18,033 nt of DNA from CAKSHC01 sp045631845 (GTDB lineage: Bacteria; Bacillota; Clostridia; Oscillospirales; UMGS1783): the NCBI GenBank assembly GCA_045631845.1, contig JAZQVM010000048.1, positions 1-18,033 on the forward strand. Reading direction: 5' to 3'. Each line of letters opens with the position of its first letter. Within the stretch, counting starts at the first letter, position 1. Of the stretch, positions 8,431 to 16,660 are shown one piece after another. The notes beneath the pieces are model-generated. The model worked only from the letters and a program-made list of their open reading frames with translations, searched no databases and was not told where the DNA came from. The position numbers and the translations under genes were made by a program.

Positions 8431-8443
8431 ACACCTTCTTACT

Positions 8444-9193
8444 TTATCTGAAACCGTAGGCGCGCAGATTTTCATAGCTGCGGCGCAAACAATCAAACGG
8501 ATTCTCGCCGTTGCAGTCATCCTGCTCCACAAACATGACCTTCGTACCGCCGGCCTCGGCCTTTTCAAAGACGCGGTCGAAGTTAATATTGCCCTCGCCG
8601 ATGACCTCCATGCGCTTGGCATAGCCGCAATCCTTGAGGTGGATCACCGGGATACGACCGGCAAGTTTCTCCAGCCACCGGGCTGGGTCACCGCCGCCAA
8701 CCTGCACCCAATAGGTGTCCATGATAAAGCCCATCTCGTCAGGCGCAAAGCGCTCCATCAGATGCTCCATGATCACCTTGCCGTCGAGCTTCTTGAACTC
8801 CTGGTCATGGTTATGATACATGAAGTATTTGCCGCCGACCTTGATGTCCTTGGCCACGCGGAGGTAGTTGTTCCAGAAATTCTCCACGTTATGATCCGGC
8901 CGATCGTCCCAGCCGTAATAGCCGATACCGATGTTGGGGCAATCGAGAATCTTATGATCCTCAACCACCTGCGCCGTCTCGCCGATCAGGCGTTCGCGGT
9001 CGATATGGGTCACGTCGCAGACCAGGCCATTCTTGTCCAGCTCACCCTTAAGCCAGGCGGGGTCATACTTGCAGGTGCCCGAAATCTGCACGTGGCGATA
9101 GCCAATATCGGCCACCTTCTTTAAGGTCTCGGCCAGCGCCTCCGGGGTCTTGGTAAATTCACGAACGGTAAAAAACTGAGCTCCGATTTCCAT
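8444..9193 (-). CDS. sugar phosphate isomerase/epimerase TIM-barrel protein
   Basis: A 249-residue member of the xylose isomerase-like TIM barrel family (AP endonuclease 2/IolE-IolI-like), whose members isomerise, epimerise or dehydrate sugars using a divalent metal. YHNHDQEF (126-133) and MDTYWVQVGG (from 158, with D159), HLKD (185-188), GEGNINF (E200) and VEQD (E223) supply the usual metal and substrate residues. The C-terminus NPFDCLRRSYENLRAYG is typical of the subgroup with inositol and hexose oxidation roles. Two in-frame ATGs exist; GGAGG lies 8 bases before the second, so I place the start at 9193. Upstream is a 111-base AT-rich gap, the largest break within the enzyme genes apart from the one before the nucleoside hydrolase. 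Confidence 0.87.
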   Translation of the reverse strand: MEIGAQFFTVREFTKTPEALAETLKKVADIGYRHVQISGTCKYDPAWLKGELDKNGLVCDVTHIDRERLIGETAQVVEDHKILDCPNIGIGYYGWDDRPDHNVENFWNNYLRVAKDIKVGGKYFMYHNHDQEFKKLDGKVIMEHLMERFAPDEMGFIMDTYWVQVGGGDPARWLEKLAGRIPVIHLKDCGYAKRMEVIGEGNINFDRVFEKAEAGGTKVMFVEQDDCNGENPFDCLRRSYENLRAYGFR

Positions 9194-9263
9194 AAATCGT
9201 TCCTCCATTTTTGTATTTATCCTTGGTTAGTATTATTTCCCTCAACACAAAGCCATCCTAAAA

Positions 9264-9291
9264 TCAATTTATAACAGATCACATAAATCGA
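9264..9291. promoter_or_regulatory. imperfect palindrome, possible operator
   Basis: TCAATTTAT and ATAAATCGA are inverted copies with one mismatch and a 10-base spacer, in the 111-base AT-rich gap (9209-9319) ahead of the isomerase gene. A TATAAA (minus strand, 9273-9268) overlaps one arm and could be a -10 box, but no -35 at 16-18 bases is convincing. A regulated internal promoter is possible. Confidence 0.3.
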
Positions 9292-9319
9292 AAACATCAA
9301 AATTTTCAGTGTAAATCTT

Positions 9320-10303
9320 TTAATCAACAGTCAAGACAACCTTGCCGACGTTCTCGCCACGGTACAGAATGTCATGCGCCTCTTCGGCCTGCGTAATGGG
9401 CAGAACCTTATAAATAGTCGGTTTTACCAGCCCCTGCGCCACCTTAGGCCAAACGTTCTCCACCAGTTCCGCCAGGATCTGAGCCTTGACCTGCGGAGTG
9501 CGGGAGCGAAGCGTCGATCCAATGATACGAACGTTACGCACATAGATATTCTTCAGGTCAATCTCCGTTTTCTGTCCGGCCAGAGCCGCGATCATGATCC
9601 AGCGAGCGCCGTGTTTGAGATAATGGATACACTTACCCATGATCTCGCCACCCAGACAGTCGATCGCCACGTCTACGGGATGCCCCTCCTCAAGTTGTTG
9701 TTTGAGGACTTCCACGATATCCTGCGTACTGGTATCGACCACCACGTCGGCATTCAGATGAGCAACGGCATCGACAAATTCGGGGGCTCTTACCGTAGTA
9801 ATCACACGCACGCCAAACGCCTTCGCCATCGGGATAATCACGCTGGCCAAGCCGCTGGCGCCGGCATTCATCAGCAAGGTATCTCCTTCTTGGATCTTGC
9901 CCTCAATGAACAGATTCAGATACGCCGTGGCAAACGCTTCGGGGATGGCTGCCGCCTCGATCATTGAACAGTTTTCGGGGACGGGCATGAGCATATCGTA
10001 TTTGATATTGGCGTACTGGGCATAGCCACCGCCGCCAAGCAGGGCGCATACCTTATCGCCAATTTTCCAGTTGGATTTTTTTGCAACGTCCGCGCCCATA
10101 GACACAATAGTGCCGGCGATCTCCAGCCCCATCCAATCCGGGCAACCCGGCGGAGGCGGATAGTCGCCCTCACGCTGCATAAGATCGGCGCGATTAAGCG
10201 CGGCGGCTTCAATCTTTACCAAGCAATCTTCCGCCCCACAAATCGGATCGGGCACGTCATCCCAACGCAGGGAGCGATCGTCGTTTACTAAAATGGCTTT
10301 CAT
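9320..10303 (-). CDS. PIG3-like NADPH:quinone oxidoreductase (MDR family)
   Basis: A 327-residue zinc-independent medium-chain dehydrogenase/reductase. The N-terminal GroES-like domain carries NRADLMQREGDYPPPPG (37-53), a signature of the PIG3/TP53I3 quinone oxidoreductase branch. The Rossmann domain has NAGASGLAS at 146-154, where relatives have GASGVGTA. It lacks the cysteine cluster of zinc alcohol dehydrogenases. Expected activity is NADPH-dependent reduction of quinones or enones. AGAGGTAAATACC precedes the ATG. The gene follows the dehydroquinase-like gene after 19 bases, indicating one transcript. In a sugar-acid pathway it could instead handle an alpha,beta-unsaturated or keto intermediate; that is inference. 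Confidence 0.87.
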   Translation of the reverse strand: MKAILVNDDRSLRWDDVPDPICGAEDCLVKIEAAALNRADLMQREGDYPPPPGCPDWMGLEIAGTIVSMGADVAKKSNWKIGDKVCALLGGGGYAQYANIKYDMLMPVPENCSMIEAAAIPEAFATAYLNLFIEGKIQEGDTLLMNAGASGLASVIIPMAKAFGVRVITTVRAPEFVDAVAHLNADVVVDTSTQDIVEVLKQQLEEGHPVDVAIDCLGGEIMGKCIHYLKHGARWIMIAALAGQKTEIDLKNIYVRNVRIIGSTLRSRTPQVKAQILAELVENVWPKVAQGLVKPTIYKVLPITQAEEAHDILYRGENVGKVVLTVD

Positions 10304-10322
10304 GGTATTTACCTCTTTTCCT

Positions 10323-11084
10323 TTATAACCTTATATCATTACGCAGGCTCTTCATAACCGTCAAGAGCGGTTGAGAAGGCGTCGAATAGATGTCGTGTTC
10401 CTGCGTGCTCAGGCTCATACAGCACCCTAATCTCATGCCTAATTTGCGATGCACGTCACATTCGGTCCCAACCGACAGGAACAGGAACGGCGCACCCAGC
10501 TCCTGCTTAAGCAAATGGGTAATCCGTAAATTTTCCAACTGCTCCTCCATAGTATCGGCACCGGTTACAATCTTGATAATATCCGCGCCGCGACGCTTTT
10601 GCTCCTTGGCGATTTCCAGCACACGCTCGGCCGGAGCAAATTTATACAGGTGCGAAGACATCAGCACCTCGGCGCCCTTATCATGCAATACCCGAATCAG
10701 CTCCTCCTGTTTGCGGATCGCCTCGGGATCGTCCGTCAGCTCCTCCTCGTGCTTACAATAAAGATCACCCATCACGTCAATGAGCGTATAGCCCATGTCG
10801 GCAAGCTCGAGCAAGCCTTGCGCTAATTCCTCGTCGGTTTTTCCGATGTTGTTCTGGGTTCGGTAATTGGTCACGTAGCTGGGTTTATCCTTGGTTTCAC
10901 GCAACAGAGTCTGATATATCTCATGCGTTTGATATTCCGGCTTGAGAAACTGAATGGTGATGCCGAACGCCTCTGCGCCCTGATCCAAACCGTTGCGAAT
11001 TTTACGTATTACTCCATTCGGCTCAGCATCCTGCACCATAACGGTCAGCATGGATTGCGAATGTCCTAAAAAAGTTTTCTTCAT
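10323..11084 (-). CDS. type I 3-dehydroquinate dehydratase-like protein
   Basis: A 253-residue TIM barrel resembling type I dehydroquinase (AroD), an enzyme that forms a Schiff base with a lysine. The Schiff-base lysine is K171 in GADIIKIVTGAD, the general base H145 lies in MSSHLYKFAP, and YRTQNNIGKTDEE (74-86) matches the FRTxxEGG substrate region. The C-terminal GMRLGCCMSLST...STPSQP matches the arginine/serine/glutamine region of AroD, although the typical GSALTF is altered. No other shikimate gene is nearby; the neighbours are sugar-oxidising enzymes. The protein may therefore be a paralogue working on a dehydroquinate-like or keto-deoxy sugar acid. The ATG shares one base with the stop of the upstream SDR (TAATG), so the two are co-translated. 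Confidence 0.78.
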   Translation of the reverse strand: MKKTFLGHSQSMLTVMVQDAEPNGVIRKIRNGLDQGAEAFGITIQFLKPEYQTHEIYQTLLRETKDKPSYVTNYRTQNNIGKTDEELAQGLLELADMGYTLIDVMGDLYCKHEEELTDDPEAIRKQEELIRVLHDKGAEVLMSSHLYKFAPAERVLEIAKEQKRRGADIIKIVTGADTMEEQLENLRITHLLKQELGAPFLFLSVGTECDVHRKLGMRLGCCMSLSTQEHDIYSTPSQPLLTVMKSLRNDIRL

Positions 11085-11848
11085 TATTTTATTCTCCCCA
11101 TAGCGTTGCGCCCGCCGTCTATCATAATGTTTTCTCCGTTGATAAACTGTCCTTTATCCGATGCCACGAACAGGCACAGATCGATAATTTCCTGCGGTTC
11201 TGCCGCTCGGCCCATCAGGGTCTTCATGTTCGCCATAGCCGCTCGGGTCAGGACAGGTCCCGGTGATATGCAGACACAACGAATACCATAGGCTTCCCCG
11301 TACTGTGCAATCGACTTTGTCAATCCATACATGATGCCTGCCTTGGACGTGGAGTAGTCCATACCGTACTTTGAACCTTCGGCACCTGTAATGGAGCCGA
11401 TATTCAGGATCAGACCGCTCTTCTGCTTGCGCATCTGTGCCAACATGGCATGGGCAAAATAGAACGGACCTTTCAAATTCACATCTATACCCCAATCGAA
11501 CACATCGATCGGTACATCAGGAAATTCGGGATACTGCTTGCCGTCCACCTTCAGCATACGGGTAGCCGTTCCGCCTGCGAAATTAGCCATAATATCGATC
11601 TGACCAAAGGCTTCGACCGCCCTATCACGCACCCGGCACACCTGTGAATAGTCTCTCACGTCACAGATCACACCGATGGCTTTTCCTTGATTTTGTTTAC
11701 TAATCTGCTGTACCTGCTGCTCGAGTTGCTCTTCATTCACATCGCATAGAACAACGTTTCCACCAAGAGCCGAAAAGTTCTGAGCAAAAAGCAGACCCAT
11801 GCCCGAGGCCGCGCCGGTAACAACGGCGGTTTTCCCTGTAAATTCCAT
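11084..11848 (-). CDS. short-chain dehydrogenase/reductase (SDR)
   Basis: A classical SDR of 254 residues from the chosen start. TGAASGMG (11-18) binds the dinucleotide, and D36 at the end of beta-2 (VVLCDVN) suggests preference for NAD over NADP. NFAGG (89-93), S152 (NIGSITG) and Y165-STS-K169 complete the active site. The C-terminal INGENIMIDGGRNAMG stretch is typical of sugar and polyol dehydrogenases. Of two nearby ATGs (11854 and 11848), AGAAGG at 11856-11861 sits 7 bases before the second, so that one is used. It is the first enzyme gene after the hairpin at 11892-11929 and overlaps the dehydroquinase-like gene. It shares little beyond family motifs with the SDR at 3593-4405, so the two probably act on different steps. 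Confidence 0.9.
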   Translation of the reverse strand: MEFTGKTAVVTGAASGMGLLFAQNFSALGGNVVLCDVNEEQLEQQVQQISKQNQGKAIGVICDVRDYSQVCRVRDRAVEAFGQIDIMANFAGGTATRMLKVDGKQYPEFPDVPIDVFDWGIDVNLKGPFYFAHAMLAQMRKQKSGLILNIGSITGAEGSKYGMDYSTSKAGIMYGLTKSIAQYGEAYGIRCVCISPGPVLTRAAMANMKTLMGRAAEPQEIIDLCLFVASDKGQFINGENIMIDGGRNAMGRIK

Positions 11849-11891
11849 AATCATGCCTTCTTTTAAAATTTATTCCTATTTCCGCACTTAT

Positions 11892-11929
11892 GAAAGCCCT
11901 GCCCAACCGATCTGTCAGGCAGGGCTTTC
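11892..11929 (-). terminator. hairpin terminator or attenuator after surface protein gene
   Basis: GAAAGCCCTGCC (11892-11903) pairs perfectly with GGCAGGGCTTTC (11918-11929) around a 14-base loop, five bases after the big surface-protein stop. On the minus strand the stem ends in GGGCTTTC then ATAAG, so the T-run is short. Only about 43 bases separate it from the SDR start, leaving little room for a promoter; partial readthrough into the enzyme genes is plausible. Confidence 0.7.
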
Positions 11930-11933
11930 GCGT

Positions 11934-14900
11934 TTACTTATGGTTTTCTTTTTTGCGTAACACGCAGACGGTGGCTAAGCCGCACACAGCAAGCGTCCCA
12001 ACGGCAACCATAATCAAAATGGTATCGCCGGTATTGGGGTTTCGCCCCGTATCCTTATAATAATTCGGATTTACGACAGACAGGTCATACACATCCACCG
12101 GCTCGGTATAAGAGTTCGGGTTCAGTTTCACCGTCATGGATTTTCCGGTATGAGCAAAATTGCCTGCCTTGGTGTTTCCAAACGAGGTACCCGTACCGCC
12201 GATATTATAGCGGGTTGCCGCTTCGCCGCTGATATAGGCGGGAGAAGCCGTGAAGCATACCTGCATCTGATCGTTGTTGCCGAATCGCAACGTTGTCTTA
12301 CTGAGCGGAATACGGATCTCATAGGTATAGGTGCGAGCCTCTTCGTCATAGGCAATGGCGTAATCGCAATCGGTAGTTGCCAGAAAATCCATGCCGCTGT
12401 TTGTTATGGCAAAGACAGCCTGACCTTTTGCATCGAAATAGAGTTTCAGCAGGGAGAATCGCTCATAAGTCTTACGCTGGGATACGATTCGCTCCATACC
12501 CGTTTCCTCGTCATGGCGACCTATCGAGATAAAGAAGTGTGCTCGGGCGTATGCCGACATGTCGCTGGTATCGAAATCCGTATGATCAACGGTTGCGGCA
12601 AAATAGAGGTTTTCTTCATCGTTGGTCGCATAGATCGTAACGGTCTGTTCCGGATCCATTGTTTTCTTATCCACGTTCCACACGTTGCCCCACTGTTTCT
12701 TGGCGTGGTTGGCATTGGTAACAATCATCGGGTCGCCCCATTCGCCGGCACGGATAGATCCATCAATGGAGATATCCCCGATAAAGGGCGATACAGAGTT
12801 GTTTACCGTACCAAAGTCGGGCGTGTTCATACCCAGTTTAATCATGTGACCCATGTGCGGGATATCGCCACCCTTTTGTCCACCGGTGTGTCCGGTTTCA
12901 AAATGATACCGATTTGCCTTTGTTCCCTCGCCCATATAGGGAGTTCCCAGGGAGCCGCAGAAGACCATATCGCTGCTATACGGCTGGATCTGCGTCCAGG
13001 AATAAGGAATTCGTATTTCATAGGTATAGGTTTCGGTGGCGGCATCGTAGGTGATCTTATAGTTCGTTTCGTCGGGTGTCCACATATCCATACCCAGAGA
13101 ACGACATTTCACATTCTGCGTACCGTCGTTGCCCATCCACAGAATGAAACCGGCATAATTCTCATACACCTGTCCCTTATACGTTGAACGGGGCACCGTG
13201 GTCTCTTCGACATAACGACCGATGTCAAACATAAAATGCGTACGCATAACACTGGTTAGGGTTGCTCCATACCTATTCCTATACTGTGTTTCGGCCGCCG
13301 CCTTATCCAGCGTAGCACCAACGTACAGATAGCTCTCATCGCAAGTCAGCCACACACGTGCCGTCTGATTTTGATCTACGAAAGAAGGCTCGTTCGCCTC
13401 AAAAGATCCCCAGGTTTCCTGCGTATGATTGGGGTTAGTCACAATGGTCGGCTGTCCCCATTCTGAAACGTTGATCTTACCGTCAATCTTAATCTTCTCA
13501 TTGGGATTGGATAACTGATCGACCACGTAATACTGCTGTCTGAGGTTGAGTTTCATTGCCTGCCCCATGTGCGGATACCTGTCGGACTGGTCAGCCTGAT
13601 TCTGGTTTGCCGCACCGGTTCCGCCAATGTTATACCGGTTATTCTCGCCATCGGCAGAGGTGCCGCCATTGGCATCCCCAATCTGCAACGACATAGCTAC
13701 TTCCGTGGTGTCGTGCAGAGAAATATTGGTGGAGGCAAACGGAATACGCAGTTCGTAGGTGTAGGTTTTGCTTGCCGCATCGTAACGGAGTGCCCAATCC
13801 TCATCGCCCAGCACGACCTTTTCGGCATCCATGCCCGAGGAATCCACAAAGAGCGCAGGGGCGCCATCGATCCAGCCAATGCGGAAATAGGAGAACTGCT
13901 CCTTTGTGGTTCCACCTGCCTGCGTTTGCTGAACAGTAGTGGCTGAATTCCATGCGGAAAGCGACACACCAATAGCCGGCGACATCTCCATAGCGGCAGC
14001 CACGCTATTGCCCGCCTTATCCAGCGTTACCGCCAAATAGAGATAATCCTTATCATTGGTGGCATAGATCTTGGCGCGTTGTTCCTTGTCATACACTTCT
14101 CTCTCCCAATATCCATCCTCGCCCCACGTACCAGCGGCGTGCGCCGGCGAGGTGACAATGATGGGCTCGCCCCATTCCTGAGATGAAACGTTGGCATCAA
14201 TGGAAATGTCACCCTTCTTCTCTTCTACCGTATCCTTAACATAGGTGCCAAAGGTAGCCGGATCCGGTTTGTAGAGCTTGATCTTGTACGCACCATAGGC
14301 GTCATGCGGCTTGAGCATGCTTTCCTGCGATGCGCTATACTTGAAATTATAGCGGTTGTTCCTATTGGATTCTACATAAGTTGACGTACCAATCTGTGCA
14401 CTCAGTGCCATATAATCGTTCTTTTCATAATCGTTCTTTTCATAATCGATATTGGTCGCACTGATCGGGATACGCACCTCATAAATATAGCTCTTCGTAT
14501 TCTCATCGAATCTCGCAACGTAATCGGTATTCGGAAGGGTATAATTCACACCCGATCCCATATCCCGACAAACCATGCCCTCATCAGTCAAGGTCAAAGA
14601 ATAGCGGGAAAACTCTTCCCGATCCCCAACTACAGGAACCGTGGTGTCATCCACCCACTGCGCCAACGAGAACAACAGTCGAGGATATTGGTATCCTTTT
14701 CCCTCCAATTCATCCTTATGCAGAACCAATCCGCGTTCCGAGAAATTAAGGGTAGCGGCGATATAGATATATTCCGTATCGTTGGCAACCCACAGTTTTG
14801 CCCGCTGATCGTTGCGAACATTGGTGGTGTCGATTTTGGTAAAGGCAATGATATCTGTTGCCGTCGGGTTGACAACAGCATACGCCTTGCCGTATTCGGT

Positions 14901-16541
14901 TTCCCCAATCGCGCCGTCGATCTCCACGTTGTTGGCAATCGCCGAGGCATCCCCGATATAGGATTCCTCACCCACAACCGTGTTCAACGTCATCAACAGG
15001 CATTCATCCTGGTAACGCGTGGTAACAAAACCGGTGCCACCAATATTATATCGGTTATTCTCGCCCTTACTACCCGTGTCATGATTGGACGAGCTAAGAT
15101 ATACACTCATGGCAATCTTATTGGAGGTGATGGGTTCGATATTCGTCATGGCATAGGAGATACGCGCCTCATAGGTGTAGGTGCCCGTTTCCTCATTAAA
15201 GGTCACGCTCCAGTCCGAATCCGCCAGCGTGGTGGGTCTTGCGATAAACTTGGGAACCACCTTAGCTACCGGATTGCCATCCTTATCAAAGGAAAAAATA
15301 AATTCCGTCCGTATGGCAAAATTGTCCGAATTCATCTTCAAGTCGGTAGTCTCGCCACGTGCCGCCAGCATAAGCCCCATCTGCGGATACGTTTTGGCAT
15401 ACCCCGTGCTGTTCGTCCATGCTGTTCCTAAGGATTCCTTGTCAAGGGTTGCCGCAACGTAGATATAGTTATCGTCATTGGTCAACCATACCTTGGCACG
15501 TTGCTCCTCATTGTAATACGTTGGCTCTGACTCCAAGTAAGCGTCCGGGCCCCACGTATCTCTCGCATGGTCACGATTGGTAACGATGACGGGATTGCCC
15601 CATTCGGTTTCGGTCACACTACCGTCAATCGCCGGCGCCTGCTCAGGCATCGGCGTGGCGGTGTGATTCACGTAACACTCGGGGAAAATCAGACGAATCG
15701 GGTTATAATCCTTAAACGGGGACTTGCGAGTGGTGCTGTCGCCGAGATTATAGAAATGATGCCCGACAGCGGTAGAAAAATAATATTCATTCGCATACTT
15801 GCTGCCGAGTTCCGACATGTACTTGTCACGCAGGGCAAAGGACAGGACGATGTCCTTTCCTTCCATGATGTATTGATCATCATAGGGAACAAATACTTCA
15901 TAGGTATAGGTGTTGGTCGTATCATCAAAGCCGACCTGTACCTTCTCCAATGCAGGTTCCTTATAACTTGGAAGCTGATTGGTCGTATATTCTTCCGTGT
16001 CAGGATTATAGGTTTCATAAACTCGATAGGAATATCTCCGCTCAAGTCCATTCGAACTTATTACGACGTTATCCCCCTCATTATAGGTGCCGATGGAGAA
16101 GTCCAGACCGGCGCTCTTACGAGGGTTTGCGACCGATTGCTGCTGATCCCGCCCAATAGCATCTATCAACTGAAAGGCGAGATAAATACCATCATCACAG
16201 GCACGCGCGTACATTTTGATCGACTGATTCCACCAAGGACTCACCGGATTGGTTTTGTTTGTCGTCTTTCCGCATACCTTAAAAGTTCCGGTATAGCCGG
16301 TAAATGTCCAATCTTCCGGCTGATCGGTACCGCCACGGAAGTTCTTGCTATAGGACCAATTCCCGTCGGGGTTTCCCCACTCTTCGTAGGACACCACGCC
16401 GTCGACCGTAATATTCATAGGGGATCCGTCTGCCGTGATAGCCACGTGTGGCGATTCGGAATCCGCTTGAACGCCGACAGTAATCAATCCCAACATCATA
16501 ACCATAGCCAAAACCATGGCTACGATCTTCTTAAGGTTCAT
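11934..16541 (-). CDS. cell-wall-anchored protein with six CBM9-like repeats
   Basis: A 1535-residue surface protein. The signal peptide spans about 1-26 (KK, a long hydrophobic core, cleavage after VQA). Six beta-rich repeats follow at roughly 37-292, 303-522, 537-760, 777-1002, 1016-1238 and 1256-1474. Most open with an IDG-x5-EWG-x-P-x-IVT stretch, contain a (L/V)YxAATLDK strand and a TYTYExRIP strand, and three end in RYNIGGTG. This is the pattern of family-9 carbohydrate-binding-module-like domains. The C-terminus has NPNTGD (1501-1506), a hydrophobic helix (1507-1528) and RKKENHK, a sortase-type wall anchor. The first repeat is the most divergent. No catalytic domain is visible, so the protein probably binds glycan. 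The frame extends to an ATG at 16565, but AGAAAGG and the signal-peptide start support 16541. Confidence 0.85.
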   Translation of the reverse strand: MNLKKIVAMVLAMVMMLGLITVGVQADSESPHVAITADGSPMNITVDGVVSYEEWGNPDGNWSYSKNFRGGTDQPEDWTFTGYTGTFKVCGKTTNKTNPVSPWWNQSIKMYARACDDGIYLAFQLIDAIGRDQQQSVANPRKSAGLDFSIGTYNEGDNVVISSNGLERRYSYRVYETYNPDTEEYTTNQLPSYKEPALEKVQVGFDDTTNTYTYEVFVPYDDQYIMEGKDIVLSFALRDKYMSELGSKYANEYYFSTAVGHHFYNLGDSTTRKSPFKDYNPIRLIFPECYVNHTATPMPEQAPAIDGSVTETEWGNPVIVTNRDHARDTWGPDAYLESEPTYYNEEQRAKVWLTNDDNYIYVAATLDKESLGTAWTNSTGYAKTYPQMGLMLAARGETTDLKMNSDNFAIRTEFIFSFDKDGNPVAKVVPKFIARPTTLADSDWSVTFNEETGTYTYEARISYAMTNIEPITSNKIAMSVYLSSSNHDTGSKGENNRYNIGGTGFVTTRYQDECLLMTLNTVVGEESYIGDASAIANNVEIDGAIGETEYGKAYAVVNPTATDIIAFTKIDTTNVRNDQRAKLWVANDTEYIYIAATLNFSERGLVLHKDELEGKGYQYPRLLFSLAQWVDDTTVPVVGDREEFSRYSLTLTDEGMVCRDMGSGVNYTLPNTDYVARFDENTKSYIYEVRIPISATNIDYEKNDYEKNDYMALSAQIGTSTYVESNRNNRYNFKYSASQESMLKPHDAYGAYKIKLYKPDPATFGTYVKDTVEEKKGDISIDANVSSQEWGEPIIVTSPAHAAGTWGEDGYWEREVYDKEQRAKIYATNDKDYLYLAVTLDKAGNSVAAAMEMSPAIGVSLSAWNSATTVQQTQAGGTTKEQFSYFRIGWIDGAPALFVDSSGMDAEKVVLGDEDWALRYDAASKTYTYELRIPFASTNISLHDTTEVAMSLQIGDANGGTSADGENNRYNIGGTGAANQNQADQSDRYPHMGQAMKLNLRQQYYVVDQLSNPNEKIKIDGKINVSEWGQPTIVTNPNHTQETWGSFEANEPSFVDQNQTARVWLTCDESYLYVGATLDKAAAETQYRNRYGATLTSVMRTHFMFDIGRYVEETTVPRSTYKGQVYENYAGFILWMGNDGTQNVKCRSLGMDMWTPDETNYKITYDAATETYTYEIRIPYSWTQIQPYSSDMVFCGSLGTPYMGEGTKANRYHFETGHTGGQKGGDIPHMGHMIKLGMNTPDFGTVNNSVSPFIGDISIDGSIRAGEWGDPMIVTNANHAKKQWGNVWNVDKKTMDPEQTVTIYATNDEENLYFAATVDHTDFDTSDMSAYARAHFFISIGRHDEETGMERIVSQRKTYERFSLLKLYFDAKGQAVFAITNSGMDFLATTDCDYAIAYDEEARTYTYEIRIPLSKTTLRFGNNDQMQVCFTASPAYISGEAATRYNIGGTGTSFGNTKAGNFAHTGKSMTVKLNPNSYTEPVDVYDLSVVNPNYYKDTGRNPNTGDTILIMVAVGTLAVCGLATVCVLRKKENHK
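12120..16433 (-). repeat. six tandem CBM9-like domain repeats (protein level)
   Basis: Approximate DNA spans are 16433-15666, 15635-14976, 14933-14262, 14213-13536, 13496-12828 and 12776-12120. The repeats are about 660-770 bases each and diverged at DNA level, so they are old duplications and not recent amplification. The terminal RYNIGGTG motif is kept in repeats 2, 4 and 6 and altered in 3 (RYNFKYSA) and 5 (RYHFETGH). Confidence 0.75.
14412..14441. repeat. 15-bp perfect tandem duplication
   Basis: ATAATCGTTCTTTTC occurs twice in direct succession (14412-14426, 14427-14441) within repeat 3 of the surface protein. It adds five residues in frame and yields YEKNDYEKNDY. It looks like strand slippage. 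Confidence 0.9.
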
Positions 16542-16565
16542 ATCTGCTTTTCCTTTCTCTAGCAT

Positions 16566-16660
16566 TCCATGAAGCGAAAGTTTTTACACGCAAACCATCC
16601 CGCCTCAGAGCGGCGGATTGGGGTTATCCCCGTATCCGCCACCCGGAAAATGTTTGATGC
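16566..16660 (-). promoter_or_regulatory. GC-rich hairpin region before surface protein gene
   Basis: On the minus strand, GGCGGAT (16640-16634) can pair with ATCCGCC (16618-16612), with an inner GGGG/CCCC helix. The same ATCCGCC can alternatively pair with the following GGCGGGAT, with one bulged G. The two folds exclude each other. No T-run follows either stem, so a processing, stability or translation-control role is more likely than simple termination. No promoter is evident. Confidence 0.45.

Noticed and set aside
9283..9296. Possible catabolite-responsive (cre) site
   Set aside because: It matches only about 11 of 14 consensus positions and misses the leading TG, so it is not convincing.
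12150..13187. Plus-strand 345-codon open frame opposite the surface protein gene
   Set aside because: It lies entirely antisense to a gene with clear domain repeats, its product has no recognisable domain, and similar long antisense frames (14688-15431, 15567-16562) occur over the same gene, as expected from codon bias.
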